Of a DNA stretch of 64,000 bases, positions 1 through 8,618 are shown one piece after another (position 1 is the first letter of the stretch; each line of letters begins with the position of its first letter). The stretch comes from Pseudomonas entomophila L48 (GTDB lineage: Bacteria; Pseudomonadota; Gammaproteobacteria; Pseudomonadales; Pseudomonadaceae), in contig NC_008027.1 of NCBI RefSeq assembly GCF_000026105.1, positions 1,566,001-1,630,000 on the forward strand, written 5' to 3'. Under the pieces are notes generated by a model that was given only the letters and a program-made list of their open reading frames with translations, did not search any database and had not been told where the DNA came from. A program made the translations under genes and the position numbers.

Positions 1-2
1 CC

Positions 3-575
3 ATCGCTCAAGGTTCCGAACTGGTGCTCGAGCATGTCGGGATCAACCCGACCCGCACCGGAGTGATCGACATCCTGCGCCTGATGGGCGGCGACATCAC
101 CCTGGAAAACCAGCGTGAAGTCGGTGGCGAGCCGGTGGCTGACCTGCGCGTGCGCGGGGCGAAGCTCAAGGGTATCGAAATCCCCGAGCACCTCGTGCCA
201 CTGGCAATCGACGAGTTCCCAGTACTGTTCGTCGCCGCGGCCTGCGCCGAAGGGCGTACCGTGCTGCGTGGCGCCGAAGAGCTGCGGGTCAAGGAGTCGG
301 ACCGCATCCAGGTGATGGCTGATGGTTTGATCACCCTGGGCGTGAAATGTGAACCGACTCCGGACGGTATCATCATCGAGGGTGGCCAGATCGGTGGCGG
401 TGAGGTGCACGGCCACGGCGACCACCGTATTGCCATGGCCTTCAGCGTTGCATCGCTGCGTGCCAGCGCGCCGATCGTCATCCATGACTGCGCCAACGTC
501 GCCACCTCCTTCCCGAACTTCCTGGCACTGTGCGCCGAAGTCGGTATCCGTGTCGCCGAAGAGGGCAAGTCGTGA
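3..575 (+). CDS. aroA: 3-phosphoshikimate 1-carboxyvinyltransferase, C-terminal part (partial)
   Basis: Only the last 190 residues are in the window; the reading frame is open at the left edge. The protein makes 5-enolpyruvylshikimate-3-phosphate from shikimate-3-phosphate and PEP in the cytoplasm (shikimate pathway). Visible EPSP synthase signatures are KESDRI (about residue 95 of the fragment) and the [10 protein letters not shown] motif further on. In pseudomonads this domain is commonly the C-terminal half of a prephenate dehydrogenase-EPSP synthase fusion; the N-terminal half cannot be seen here, so that is inference. The stop overlaps the GTG start of cmk (GTGA), implying translational coupling. 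aroC, the next enzyme of the pathway, lies unlinked at about 36 kb. Confidence 0.95.
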   Translation: MAQGSELVLEHVGINPTRTGVIDILRLMGGDITLENQREVGGEPVADLRVRGAKLKGIEIPEHLVPLAIDEFPVLFVAAACAEGRTVLRGAEELRVKESDRIQVMADGLITLGVKCEPTPDGIIIEGGQIGGGEVHGHGDHRIAMAFSVASLRASAPIVIHDCANVATSFPNFLALCAEVGIRVAEEGKS

Positions 576-1258
576 GTTCGCAAGCACCGGTCATTACCAT
601 CGATGGGCCGAGCGGTTCGGGCAAGGGCACAGTGGCCGGCTTGCTGGCCCGTGAGCTGGGCTGGCGGCTGCTCGACTCCGGCGCCCTGTATCGATTGCTG
701 GCGTTCAACGCCAGCAATCATGGTGTCGACCTGACCAACGAAGAGCTGCTCAAAGCCCTGGCTGCCCATCTGGATGTGCAGTTCATCGCCGCCGAGCCGG
801 GCAAGCTGCAACAGATCATTCTCGAGGGCGAGGATGTCAGCAATGTCATCCGCACCGAGACCGTTGGTGCGGGTGCTTCGATGGTTGCCTCATTGCCGGC
901 GGTGCGCGAGGCGCTGCTGCAGCGCCAGCGCGCCTTCCGCGAGGCGCCCGGCCTGATCGCCGATGGCCGCGACATGGGCACCGTGGTGTTCCCGGACGCG
1001 CCGTTGAAAGTCTTCCTCACCGCCAGCGCGGAGGAGCGTGCCCGTCGCCGTTACCTGCAGTTGAAGGGCAAGGGTGAAGATGTTAGTCTGTCAAGTCTGC
1101 TAGATGAGATCCGTGCGCGCGATGAGCGTGACACCCAGCGCGCAGTGGCCCCGCTCAAGCCGGCGGCCGATGCGATTCAGCTGGATTCCACGGAGCTGTC
1201 CATCGAGCAGGTGCTGCAACGCATCAGAAGCGAGCTCGCGCTACGCGACCTCATCTGA
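572..1258 (+). CDS. cmk: Cytidylate kinase
   Basis: Cytoplasmic nucleoside monophosphate kinase that phosphorylates CMP and dCMP with ATP. The 228-residue product starts [19 protein letters not shown], with the P-loop GPSGSGKG at about residues 10-17, and later shows [12 protein letters not shown] and the [10 protein letters not shown] motif typical of the family. I chose the GTG at 572 because it gives the usual family length and N-terminus, overlaps the aroA stop as GTGA, and has a GAAGAGGG ribosome-binding stretch just upstream; a longer upstream extension is only a frame shadow over aroA. It lies between aroA and rpsA in the classic gammaproteobacterial order. Confidence 0.96.
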   Translation: MSSQAPVITIDGPSGSGKGTVAGLLARELGWRLLDSGALYRLLAFNASNHGVDLTNEELLKALAAHLDVQFIAAEPGKLQQIILEGEDVSNVIRTETVGAGASMVASLPAVREALLQRQRAFREAPGLIADGRDMGTVVFPDAPLKVFLTASAEERARRRYLQLKGKGEDVSLSSLLDEIRARDERDTQRAVAPLKPAADAIQLDSTELSIEQVLQRIRSELALRDLI

Positions 1259-1272
1259 TGGAGAGGAGAGCC

Positions 1273-1382
1273 GGCAGGGGCACCAGTCAACGTCCTGCCA
1301 GCTTTTCTTTACTTAAACGAAACCCACATTGTCTGGAATGTGGCTATGGGCGTCTGTTTCGCCCGAATCTACAGGAATTAAA
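1273..1382 (+). promoter_or_regulatory. rpsA 5' leader with tandem hairpins
   Basis: Three inverted repeats are visible between cmk and rpsA. GGCAGG (1273-1278) pairs with CCTGCC (1294-1299) and is followed by a T-rich stretch, which could weaken cmk read-through. CCACATT (1324-1330) pairs perfectly with AATGTGG (1337-1343). GGGCG (1348-1352) pairs with CGCCC (1360-1364). The last two sit immediately before the Shine-Dalgarno ACAGGAA (1371-1377). Ribosomal protein S1 represses its own translation through a structured leader in E. coli; that this leader does the same is inference. Confidence 0.5.
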
Positions 1383-3059
1383 ATGAGCGAAAGCTTTGCA
1401 GAACTCTTTGAAGAAAGCCTGAAAACCCTCAATCTTCAGCCGGGTGCCATCATCACCGGTATCGTTGTCGACATCGACGGCGACTGGGTTACCGTTCACG
1501 CTGGCCTGAAGTCCGAGGGCGTCATCCCGCTCGAGCAGTTCATCAACGAAGCTGGCGAGCTGACCATCAAGGTCGGTGACGAAGTTCACGTTGCGCTGGA
1601 CGCGGTCGAAGACGGCTTTGGCGAAACCAAGCTGTCCCGTGAAAAAGCCAAGCGCGCCGAGTGCTGGATTGTTCTGGAAGCTGCTTTCGCTGCCGAAGAA
1701 GTGGTCAAGGGCGTTATCAACGGTAAGGTTAAGGGCGGCTTTACTGTCGACGTTAACGGCATCCGTGCGTTCCTGCCGGGCTCCCTGGTTGATGTCCGCC
1801 CAGTGCGCGACACCACCCACCTGGAAGGCAAAGAGCTGGAATTCAAGGTCATCAAGCTGGACCAGAAGCGCAACAACGTTGTCGTTTCCCGTCGCAGCGT
1901 CCTGGAAGCCGAAAACAGCGCCGAGCGCGAAGCTCTGCTGGAATCGCTGCAGGAAGGCCAGCAGGTCAAGGGTATCGTCAAGAACCTCACCGACTACGGT
2001 GCGTTCGTCGACCTGGGCGGCGTCGATGGTCTGCTGCACATCACCGACATGGCCTGGAAGCGTATCAAGCACCCGTCCGAGATCGTCAACGTTGGTGACG
2101 AGATCGACGTCAAGGTCCTGAAGTACGATCGTGAGCGCAACCGCGTTTCGCTGGGTCTGAAGCAACTGGGCGAAGACCCATGGGTTGCTATCAAGGCTCG
2201 CTACCCAGAAAGCACTCGCGTCATGGCTCGCGTCACCAACCTGACCGACTACGGCTGCTTCGCTGAGCTGGAAGAAGGCGTTGAAGGCCTGGTGCACGTT
2301 TCCGAAATGGACTGGACCAACAAGAACATCCACCCGTCGAAAGTCGTTCAGGTTGGCGACGAAGTGGAAGTCATGGTTCTGGACATCGACGAAGAGCGTC
2401 GTCGTATCTCCCTGGGTATCAAGCAGTGCAAATCGAACCCATGGGAAGACTTCTCCGGCCAGTTCAACAAGGGTGACAAGATCACCGGTACCATCAAGTC
2501 GATCACCGACTTCGGTATCTTCATTGGCCTGGACGGCGGCATCGACGGTCTGGTTCACCTGTCGGACATCTCCTGGAACGAAGCCGGCGAAGAAGCCGTG
2601 CGTCGCTTCAAGAAGGGCGACGAGCTGGAAACCGTTATCCTGTCGGTTGACCCAGAGCGCGAGCGTATCTCCCTGGGTATCAAGCAACTGGAAGACGATC
2701 CGTTCTCCAACTTCGTTGCTCTGAACGACAAGGGCGCGATCGTCAAAGGTATCGTCAAGGAAGTTGACGCCAAAGGCGCCATCGTTACCCTGGGCGACGA
2801 CATCGAAGCTACTCTGAAAGCTTCCGAAATCAGCCGTGATCGCGTTGAAGACGCTCGTAACGTGCTGAAGGAAGGCGAAGAGATCGAAGCCAAGATCATC
2901 AGCGTCGACCGCAAGTCCCGCGTTATCAGCCTGTCCATCAAGTCGAAGGACGACGCTGAAGAGCGCGAAGCCATCCAGAGCCTGAAAAACGCTCCGGAAG
3001 CGGCTGCCGATACCACCATGGCTGCGCTGCTGCGCGAAGCAATGGCCAAGCAGAACTGA
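1383..3059 (+). CDS. rpsA: 30S ribosomal protein S1
   Basis: S1 unwinds and docks mRNA on the 30S subunit. The 558-residue product has the usual length and six S1/OB repeats, recognisable by recurring patterns such as [41 protein letters not shown] and [21 protein letters not shown], each closed by [12 protein letters not shown] strands. I chose the ATG at 1383 (start [12 protein letters not shown]), which follows ACAGGAATTAAA; an in-frame upstream extension from 1329 runs through the leader hairpins and is not credible. Codon use is very uniform, as expected for a highly expressed gene. It is followed directly by a strong terminator. Confidence 0.98.
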   Translation: MSESFAELFEESLKTLNLQPGAIITGIVVDIDGDWVTVHAGLKSEGVIPLEQFINEAGELTIKVGDEVHVALDAVEDGFGETKLSREKAKRAECWIVLEAAFAAEEVVKGVINGKVKGGFTVDVNGIRAFLPGSLVDVRPVRDTTHLEGKELEFKVIKLDQKRNNVVVSRRSVLEAENSAEREALLESLQEGQQVKGIVKNLTDYGAFVDLGGVDGLLHITDMAWKRIKHPSEIVNVGDEIDVKVLKYDRERNRVSLGLKQLGEDPWVAIKARYPESTRVMARVTNLTDYGCFAELEEGVEGLVHVSEMDWTNKNIHPSKVVQVGDEVEVMVLDIDEERRRISLGIKQCKSNPWEDFSGQFNKGDKITGTIKSITDFGIFIGLDGGIDGLVHLSDISWNEAGEEAVRRFKKGDELETVILSVDPERERISLGIKQLEDDPFSNFVALNDKGAIVKGIVKEVDAKGAIVTLGDDIEATLKASEISRDRVEDARNVLKEGEEIEAKIISVDRKSRVISLSIKSKDDAEEREAIQSLKNAPEAAADTTMAALLREAMAKQN

Positions 3060-3075
3060 GTTCTGTTTGATCGGT

Positions 3076-3108
3076 AAAAAGGGCGACCCTCGGGTCGCCC
3101 TTTTTTTT
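3076..3108 (+). terminator. Rho-independent terminator of rpsA
   Basis: A perfect 9-bp stem GGGCGACCC (3081-3089) / GGGTCGCCC (3092-3100) with a 2-nt loop as drawn is followed by eight T residues. It lies 17 nt after the rpsA stop, preceded by an A-run, so it could also work in reverse. Confidence 0.92.
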
Positions 3109-3372
3109 GCTTGCAGGGCTCGATGCTCCTTGCTTTGAAGTAACTCTTGCCTCGAGAGGGGCAAGAGTCGCTCTTTAGAGCTGTTGCCTCGTTCTGGTGG
3201 TTATCATGTGTGTGTCGAAGAGCTCTCGAGGCAGGCGAGGGTGTTCCTTCGGGCTTGTAGTCCTCTTCTTGAATTTTTTTGTTAAGTCAAGAACTGCCCT
3301 GTTCAAATCTGTCGGAGCGTGCTAAAAACTGATTAAGCAATGATCTAGCTGCTTGATAACGAAGGGAAAAAT
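3109..3372 (+). other. Structured intergenic region before ihfB
   Basis: No protein gene is visible. Two mutually exclusive pairings can be drawn. ACTCTTGCC (3143-3151) pairs with GGCAAGAGT (3160-3168), while GCCTCGAGAG (3149-3158) pairs perfectly with CTCTCGAGGC (3223-3232). A further GCCTCG at 3186-3191 could compete for the same partner. GAAGAG (3217-3222) can pair with CTCTTC (3262-3267), after which a run of seven T residues begins at 3274. The region may be a leader with alternative folds, a small RNA, or both. No convincing sigma-70 promoter could be assigned. Confidence 0.4.
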
Positions 3373-3669
3373 ATGACGAAGTCGGAGCTGATCGATCGAA
3401 TTGTCACCCATCAGGGGCTGCTCTCGTCCAAGGACGTGGAGTTGGCCATCAAGACCATGCTTGAGCAGATGTCGCAGTGCCTGGCCACTGGGGATCGTAT
3501 CGAGATCCGTGGTTTTGGCAGCTTCTCCTTGCACTACCGTGCGCCGCGAGTGGGGCGTAATCCAAAGACGGGTCAGTCTGTGAGTCTTGAGGGGAAATAT
3601 GTGCCGCATTTTAAGCCGGGAAAGGAGTTGCGTGATCGGGTCAATGAAGAGGAGCATGTGCCTCATTGA
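3373..3669 (+). CDS. ihfB: Integration host factor subunit beta
   Basis: DNA-bending nucleoid protein that works as a heterodimer with IHF-alpha. The 98-residue product begins [15 protein letters not shown] and has the HU/IHF signature [21 protein letters not shown] around residues 47-67, including the proline-tipped beta-arm region. Length matches the family. The ATG at 3373 is preceded by GAAGGG. It follows rpsA, as in enteric bacteria and pseudomonads, but with a 313-bp gap carrying the rpsA terminator and structured sequence, so it most likely has its own promoter. IHF is a global regulator, so regulation at this leader would matter broadly. Confidence 0.97.
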   Translation: MTKSELIDRIVTHQGLLSSKDVELAIKTMLEQMSQCLATGDRIEIRGFGSFSLHYRAPRVGRNPKTGQSVSLEGKYVPHFKPGKELRDRVNEEEHVPH

Positions 3670-3683
3670 GGGAGAGAGTTCTG

Positions 3684-3914
3684 ATGCGTAACTTTAAGCG
3701 TGCCGTGATCATGCTCCTCGTGCTGCTGTTGTTGGCGTTGGTGCTATTTTTTGTGCTGGAAAATCAACAAGTGGTCTCCCTGACGATTTTGGGTTGGTCG
3801 GCTCCAGCAATGCCAGTAGCAATCCCAGTCCTTGCTGCATTGATTGTTGGGCTCCTTGTCGGGCCTCTTCTTGGTGCGTGCTTGTTTGTGCGTCGCAAAG
3901 GCGTCAGTTCCTGA
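3684..3914 (+). CDS. lapA: LapA-domain (DUF1049) inner-membrane protein
   Basis: A 76-residue protein with two membrane segments (about residues 5-27 and 42-66) and the conserved ENQQVVSLTILGW stretch between them, typical of the LapA/DUF1049 family. In E. coli the LapA-LapB pair controls LPS biosynthesis by regulating LpxC; no lapB gene is beside it here. I prefer the ATG at 3684, preceded by GAGGGAGAG, over a TTG at 3666 that would overlap the ihfB stop. It lies 14 nt after ihfB and is probably co-transcribed with it. Its position next to the O-antigen locus is conserved in pseudomonads. Confidence 0.8.
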   Translation: MRNFKRAVIMLLVLLLLALVLFFVLENQQVVSLTILGWSAPAMPVAIPVLAALIVGLLVGPLLGACLFVRRKGVSS

Positions 3915-4237
3915 TTGGCATAAGGTCGGTAATGCTGTTGCCTGCTTTTTTTTGTGGGGATATGCTGCAAGCGGCTGGTGATGCTTTAGGTCTGTGGCGG
4001 GGGGGGGATTGCTAGGGGCCGTATCGCCGTCTTTGCCATGGTGCACGTTCGGCTTCGAAGTGAGAGCCAACCCTTTGTTTGGAGCATTCTGTCGTATCGT
4101 GGCAAAGGCTAGGAACTCTGGTGTCACGTAGCTATCTATAGGGGGCTGTGGTGTGCGGCGATGGGTAGGCCTGGTGGGTGAGTAAGTTTTGAAGGGTGAG
4201 GCGTACAAGTTATGGTTTCAAAGGTTAAGATAATAAA
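3915..4237 (+). other. Intergenic region before wzz with a nine-G run
   Basis: This 323-bp stretch is the junction into the O-antigen locus and presumably holds its promoter. It becomes AT-richer towards wzz. An uninterrupted run of nine G residues lies at 3999-4007. I found no convincing JUMPstart/ops element, and the Shine-Dalgarno before wzz is weak (AGGTTAAG about 10 nt upstream of the ATG). Confidence 0.4.
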
Positions 4238-5278
4238 ATGAATGTAGTGCAAGATGGTCGTGAACGGGCGGGTGAAATTGATTTTATTGAGCTCCTTGTT
4301 GTTCTCTTCAAGGAGTGGCTTCTTGTTGTCAAAGTGGCGTCTTTGGTATTTGCTCTTGGTTTGGTCTATGTGTTTTATGTTCCATCACGTTATGAGGCCA
4401 AGCTGTTTACGATTCCGCCTACTCAGAACGATATTGCGCAGTTGAATTATGGGCGCGGTGGTTCTGCCGAGTTGCCTTTGATTTCTGTTGGGGATGTCTA
4501 TTCGAGCTATGTGCGTAACCTCAATTCTGAGTCGATGCGCATGGAGTTTTTTAATGATGTCTATTTTCCATCTTTAGCGGAGAAGCAGAAAACGTCTCTG
4601 CGTAGTGATCTCTATCGGCAGTTTTTTGCCGCTCTAAGTATTTTGCAGGGCGGTAAAGATCAGTCTGATCGTTACTTGATTACTGCGAGCAGTAGTAGCC
4701 CGGAAGAGGCTGCTAAGTGGGTTAAGCAATATACTCAGATGGCCGGTGATCGGGCCAAGCGTGAGGTGCTGAAGAATATCTACAGCGATGCGCTCGTCAA
4801 GGCGGACAACCTCGAGAAGCAGATCAGGCGAGAGCAAGAAAGTGCGCGCCGGGAACGTGACGACCGTATTGCACGACTGACTGAGGCGCTAGTAATTGCT
4901 CGATCCGTTGGTCTTGTAAAACCACCGATCATCTCTGCAGAATTGACCGCACAGATGAATGGTTCTCTTACTTATATGAGGGGTAGTGATGCTCTGGAGG
5001 CAGAGATCGCCAACCTGAAAAAACGCTCATCCGATGACCCGTTTATCAGCAATCTTCGTCAGAGAGAGGCGGAGGTGAGCTTCTACCGGTCGCTGCGAAT
5101 TGATCCCGCCTTGATCGAAGTTTACCAGCAGGATGGCGACTTGATCGTTCCTGATAGGCCAGTTAGCCCTAAGTCGTTGCTTGTCCTTCTGATCGCTTTG
5201 TGCCTGGGGCTCGCAGCGGGTGCGTGTTTGGCGCTAGCTCGACATGGATGGGTGCGACGAACGGTTGTGTCAAAGTGA
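4238..5278 (+). CDS. wzz: O-antigen chain-length determinant protein
   Basis: Inner-membrane copolymerase that sets the modal length of Wzy-polymerised O-antigen. The 346-residue product has the Wzz layout: a short cytoplasmic N-terminus, a first membrane helix (about residues 28-48), a large periplasmic part rich in coiled-coil (about 185-215 and 245-275), and a proline-containing segment VPDRPVSPKS leading into the second membrane helix (about 313-335). It is the first gene of the locus. Codon use is AT-richer than in rpsA or pyrF. A 668-bp gene-free gap separates it from the flippase gene, so it may be transcribed separately. Confidence 0.85.
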   Translation: MNVVQDGRERAGEIDFIELLVVLFKEWLLVVKVASLVFALGLVYVFYVPSRYEAKLFTIPPTQNDIAQLNYGRGGSAELPLISVGDVYSSYVRNLNSESMRMEFFNDVYFPSLAEKQKTSLRSDLYRQFFAALSILQGGKDQSDRYLITASSSSPEEAAKWVKQYTQMAGDRAKREVLKNIYSDALVKADNLEKQIRREQESARRERDDRIARLTEALVIARSVGLVKPPIISAELTAQMNGSLTYMRGSDALEAEIANLKKRSSDDPFISNLRQREAEVSFYRSLRIDPALIEVYQQDGDLIVPDRPVSPKSLLVLLIALCLGLAAGACLALARHGWVRRTVVSK

Positions 5279-5946
5279 GGAAAGCCCCTCAGGCATACGG
5301 AATTGTTGGATAAGCGTTCTTTAAAATGTAAGAATGGGGGGCTTTTGGCTTGAGGCAGGATTGATGGGGCGTGCTTGATTGACTGTGATGCTGGCTAGTG
5401 GGCGAGCCGATTTCCGCAGTTCACGGGCAAGCTCTTGTCTTGACGAGTATCGTACGCTCCACGACCGCTGAATTTCGGCCTTATTGGCCTGCCGGTGCTT
5501 GTGTGAGAGGGCATGGCGCTGCAAGTACGGATCCGTCGATGCTGTCATATTGGTGGCAGCTGCAGTCTTGAAGCAATTTCTTGAGCCAATTTACGAGATT
5601 GGCGGCATGCGGTGCTCGATTGTGGTTCAGGGATCGAATGCTTGCAATCGCTCCAGTTTTTATCCGTGAGCCCCAGTGAGGTGGTGGTGATGGCGCGGGA
5701 AGATGAGAGTGATACTCATTTCTTAAAAAGCTACAGTATTGGCCCCCATTTATCCGAATAGTAATCTGCCTGGATGGTTTTAGCTGTGAGTTTCCATTGG
5801 TGCGTTGATTGCCTGCTTTTTGCTGGGAGGTAGGAGTTTGTGTAAGTTGTGTTCAAGGTTTAATAAAGTTGACGCCTTATTATTGCTGATGCCTTGATGC
5901 AGGCAGAGGTTTAGGGGTGGTGCTTGGAAGGTTTGGCAGAGGCGGT
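5279..5946. other. Gene-free gap inside the O-antigen locus
   Basis: The 668 bp between wzz and wzx contain only short open frames (under 80 codons, on both strands) without recognisable family motifs or good ribosome-binding sites. AAAGCCCC at 5281-5288 can pair with GGGGCTTT at 5337-5344 after wzz, possibly a weak terminator. A short dyad ATGAG/CTCAT lies at about 5704-5720. G+C is mixed: the middle part resembles the chromosome and the flanks are AT-rich. It could hold the wzx promoter, or be the eroded remains of a lost gene; I cannot identify which. Confidence 0.35.
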
Positions 5947-7416
5947 ATGAGCTCGATTTCTAAGGTTGTTAAAGGTGCGCTCCTGAATCTTGGCGGGCTC
6001 GGGCTCCCTATGGTTGTTGCTTTTTTTTCCATCCCTTATCTAATTGAGTTGTTAGGGGCGGAGAAGTTTGGTCTGCTGGCGTTGATTTGGGCAGTTGTTA
6101 GCTATGCAGGAATATTCGACCTTGGTCTTGGTCGAGCATTGACTCAGCAAATTGCAGCCCACGATGCAATGGGGGCGCATCAAAAATTGGGTGGGCTGAT
6201 TGGAACCGCTTATGGTCTGATGCTGCTGGTCAGCGTTGGGCTGGGTCTATTGATGTTTCTACTTTCGACTTCCATTGTTGGGGTTGTAAAAGGTGTAACA
6301 AATATAGAGGAAACCGAAGCAGCATTTCATGTCATGGCCGCTTCGGTGCCATTTATTATCCTGGCCTCGGGGTTTCGGGGCGTCCTTGAAGCGCGGCAGG
6401 CATTTGGCCAGGTCAATTATGTTCGGCTGCCGCTTGGTATCTACACCTTCGTCGGCCCGGTTGTTGTAGCTTGCCTGTTCGGTGCGCGTTTGGATCTGAT
6501 TGCTGTTGCTCTTGTTCTGGGGAGAGTAATGGCGTGTGTTGCCTATCTTTGGTTTGTGGTCAAGTCTGCGGCGATTGAGGAGCACCGAACTCTCGCTTGG
6601 GAAAGTAAACATGTAAAATCTTTATGTGCCAGCGGTGGATGGTTGTCCGTGGCAAGTGTGGTTGGGCCGGTCATGGGGTATGCGGATCGTTTTGTTCTTG
6701 GTGGAATAATTTCAGCTACTGCAGTCGCATACTATGTCACGCCAAATGAACTGGTTACCAAGTTGTGGATTCTTCCTGGTGCACTGACTGCAGTGCTTTT
6801 TCCGCTGTTTTCGAGCGACTTATCAGGCGCCGGTCGGTCCGCTACTGTCAGGCTGTTCGATTTTTCTAGCATGATCATTTATTCAATGATCGCACCATTG
6901 TCTCTAATTCTTGCGGTTTTCTCGTACGAAGTGCTCAAGCTATGGGTGGGTGCTGAGTTTGCAGTTGAGGGGCAAGCGATACTGGTCATTTTTGCTTTCG
7001 CAATTCTTATAAATTGCATGGCGCACGTTCCATTGACGTTGTTGCAGGGCGGGGGCGATGCCCGTTTGGTAGCGCTATTGCAGGTTGTAGAAATCCCCAT
7101 GTTTCTTCTTGTGCTTTGGTGGCTCACGCTTAAGTTTGGAGTGTTGGGCGCGGCCAGTGCGTGGGTGTTGCGTGCGGTGTTCGATACAATATTGATGCTG
7201 TATTTGGCTTGTCGAAAGCTGAATGTCAGCTTTGCACGCCGGGCGGGGCTTGCATTATTGGGCGTGATAGCGCTACTGGGATGCTACCTTTTGATTCGAG
7301 ATGCAGCTGTTACTGTGCGGTTGTTGATCGTGGGTGTTATTTGCGCTGCATTCGCACTCGTGATCGTCTGGTGGACTGCAAAGTCCATGAAGTTTAAGCT
7401 GAAGATGCAATCCTGA
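5947..7416 (+). CDS. wzx: O-antigen flippase (Wzx-type polysaccharide transporter)
   Basis: Predicted to flip undecaprenyl-diphosphate-linked O-units across the inner membrane. The product (489 residues from this ATG) is a polytopic protein with about 12-14 hydrophobic helices and the family N-terminal pattern LLNLGGLGLPMVVAFFSIP followed by LGAEKFGLLALIWAV and FDLGLGRALTQ. The ATG at 5947 gives the usual start near the first helix; a GTG at 5917 would add ten residues. It overlaps the next gene by one base (TGATG). Base composition is clearly lower in G+C than the downstream sugar-nucleotide genes. MOP/MATE-like superfamily membership is clear; the exact substrate is not. Confidence 0.82.
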   Translation: MSSISKVVKGALLNLGGLGLPMVVAFFSIPYLIELLGAEKFGLLALIWAVVSYAGIFDLGLGRALTQQIAAHDAMGAHQKLGGLIGTAYGLMLLVSVGLGLLMFLLSTSIVGVVKGVTNIEETEAAFHVMAASVPFIILASGFRGVLEARQAFGQVNYVRLPLGIYTFVGPVVVACLFGARLDLIAVALVLGRVMACVAYLWFVVKSAAIEEHRTLAWESKHVKSLCASGGWLSVASVVGPVMGYADRFVLGGIISATAVAYYVTPNELVTKLWILPGALTAVLFPLFSSDLSGAGRSATVRLFDFSSMIIYSMIAPLSLILAVFSYEVLKLWVGAEFAVEGQAILVIFAFAILINCMAHVPLTLLQGGGDARLVALLQVVEIPMFLLVLWWLTLKFGVLGAASAWVLRAVFDTILMLYLACRKLNVSFARRAGLALLGVIALLGCYLLIRDAAVTVRLLIVGVICAAFALVIVWWTAKSMKFKLKMQS

Positions 7417-8618
7417 TGGAGTTGGTAAGCCGCTTTTACGATGTCTACACCCTCGTTCTCTTGGCAGTTTGGTCAGGGGTGCTTTTTGTATGGGTGTTGG
7501 ATGGAAAGCATTCCCGTTGGGAGGGGGTCATATTCAAAGCACTGGCTTTGATGTTGATTATTTTTTCCGCGACCCGTTATGAGACGGGGTATGACTGGCC
7601 GGCTTACAAAGAGTTTTATTTGTTGGGCGATCAGTTGGAGGGTCGGTACGATTTTGAACTTGGCTTCAGAGTGCTGGCGGGCCTGCTGCGAGAAGTGAAT
7701 GCTGGGTTTTCTGTTTTTCAATTTTTAGTTAGCGCTCTTCAGGTCTTTTTTACGACCCTATTTATTCGTAAGTTTTTCAAGGGGTTGTCAATTTTTGCAT
7801 TGGCGATTTATTACACGATACCTGATCTGTACTTGATTAACTCGTTTTCTCTGATGCGGCAAGGGTTGGCGCTGTCACTGTTTCTTTGTGGGGCTATTTA
7901 TTATATTGAGCGAAAGTCCTTTCGTTCGTTTGTATTGTTTGCGGGTGCGTTGATGTTTCATATGTCAAGTGCATTTGCAGTGTTTGCTTTTTTTGCAGTC
8001 CGTATGTTGATGCCGGGATACGTGCTTTTTGCTTTTTGCGCGTGGGGACTTTGCCTGCTGTATCTGGCGGGCGTGAGTGTGCCAGGGGTGTTGATTGGGG
8101 TGATGGTTAAACTTCCCTACCTCGATAAATATGCGATCTATGGCAGTCTCGATACGCCTAGTGCAAGTATTGCCTATAAGGTGTTATTTGTTGCGCTGTT
8201 TCAGTCGTTGTTCTTGTTGGCCTGCTACCGTAGGCGCTTGTTGGTGCGGGCGGGCAACTACGGCGTTGAAGAGGCTTTTGGCTTTGGCTTGGCTTGCCTG
8301 GCGGTTATAATTAGTTTCTTTTTCTGGGCGTATCCAACATTTCTTTCGCGGTTTCAGGCGTTTTTTGTATTCTTCCTGATCGGTTGGGTGCTGCAGGCGT
8401 TTGATTTTTCCAGGTGCGGAAATCGTTTTATTCTATTTTGTGCGGTGTTTGGCTTGGTGGGCGCGCTGTATGTGAAGTTTGTTCTAACTACTATATCGAT
8501 AGTGTACTTCCCATATCAGAGTGTTTTTTCCGAGAATATAGAATTTCTTAGTACCGGCTCTGAGAGGACAGATAAACTATATGATGAGTTGCGCTGGCTT
8601 TGGCGGGGGGTTGAATGA
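7416..8618 (+). CDS. wzy: O-antigen polymerase candidate (EpsG/Wzy-like membrane protein)
   Basis: A 400-residue protein with about ten or more membrane helices. The stretch SATRYETGYDWPAYKEFY near residues 49-66 and the following periplasmic loop resemble EpsG-type polymerases. Wzy enzymes join O-units at the periplasmic face of the inner membrane; they are poorly conserved, so the call rests on topology, this N-terminal motif and position between the flippase and a glycosyltransferase. Start and stop overlap neighbours (TGATG upstream, ATGA downstream). G+C is low, with many TTG/TTT codons. No other polymerase candidate is in the locus. Confidence 0.75.
   Translation: MELVSRFYDVYTLVLLAVWSGVLFVWVLDGKHSRWEGVIFKALALMLIIFSATRYETGYDWPAYKEFYLLGDQLEGRYDFELGFRVLAGLLREVNAGFSVFQFLVSALQVFFTTLFIRKFFKGLSIFALAIYYTIPDLYLINSFSLMRQGLALSLFLCGAIYYIERKSFRSFVLFAGALMFHMSSAFAVFAFFAVRMLMPGYVLFAFCAWGLCLLYLAGVSVPGVLIGVMVKLPYLDKYAIYGSLDTPSASIAYKVLFVALFQSLFLLACYRRRLLVRAGNYGVEEAFGFGLACLAVIISFFFWAYPTFLSRFQAFFVFFLIGWVLQAFDFSRCGNRFILFCAVFGLVGALYVKFVLTTISIVYFPYQSVFSENIEFLSTGSERTDKLYDELRWLWRGVE

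Noticed and set aside
1344..3164. Very long minus-strand open frame opposite rpsA (606 codons)
   Set aside because: It is a shadow created by the codon bias of the S1 gene, without start signals or protein motifs.
4100..4237. Possible JUMPstart/ops element before wzz
   Set aside because: CTCTGGT and GTAGC appear, but the ordered ops core (GGCGGTAGC) is not present, so no RfaH-type element is claimed.
5321..5669. Short frames on both strands in the wzz-wzx gap as genes
   Set aside because: Neither has a good ribosome-binding site, family motif or Pseudomonas-like codon use.
5700..5725. Fur-like dyad GATGAGAGTGATACTCATT
   Set aside because: It matches the Fur consensus at too few positions, and no iron gene follows.
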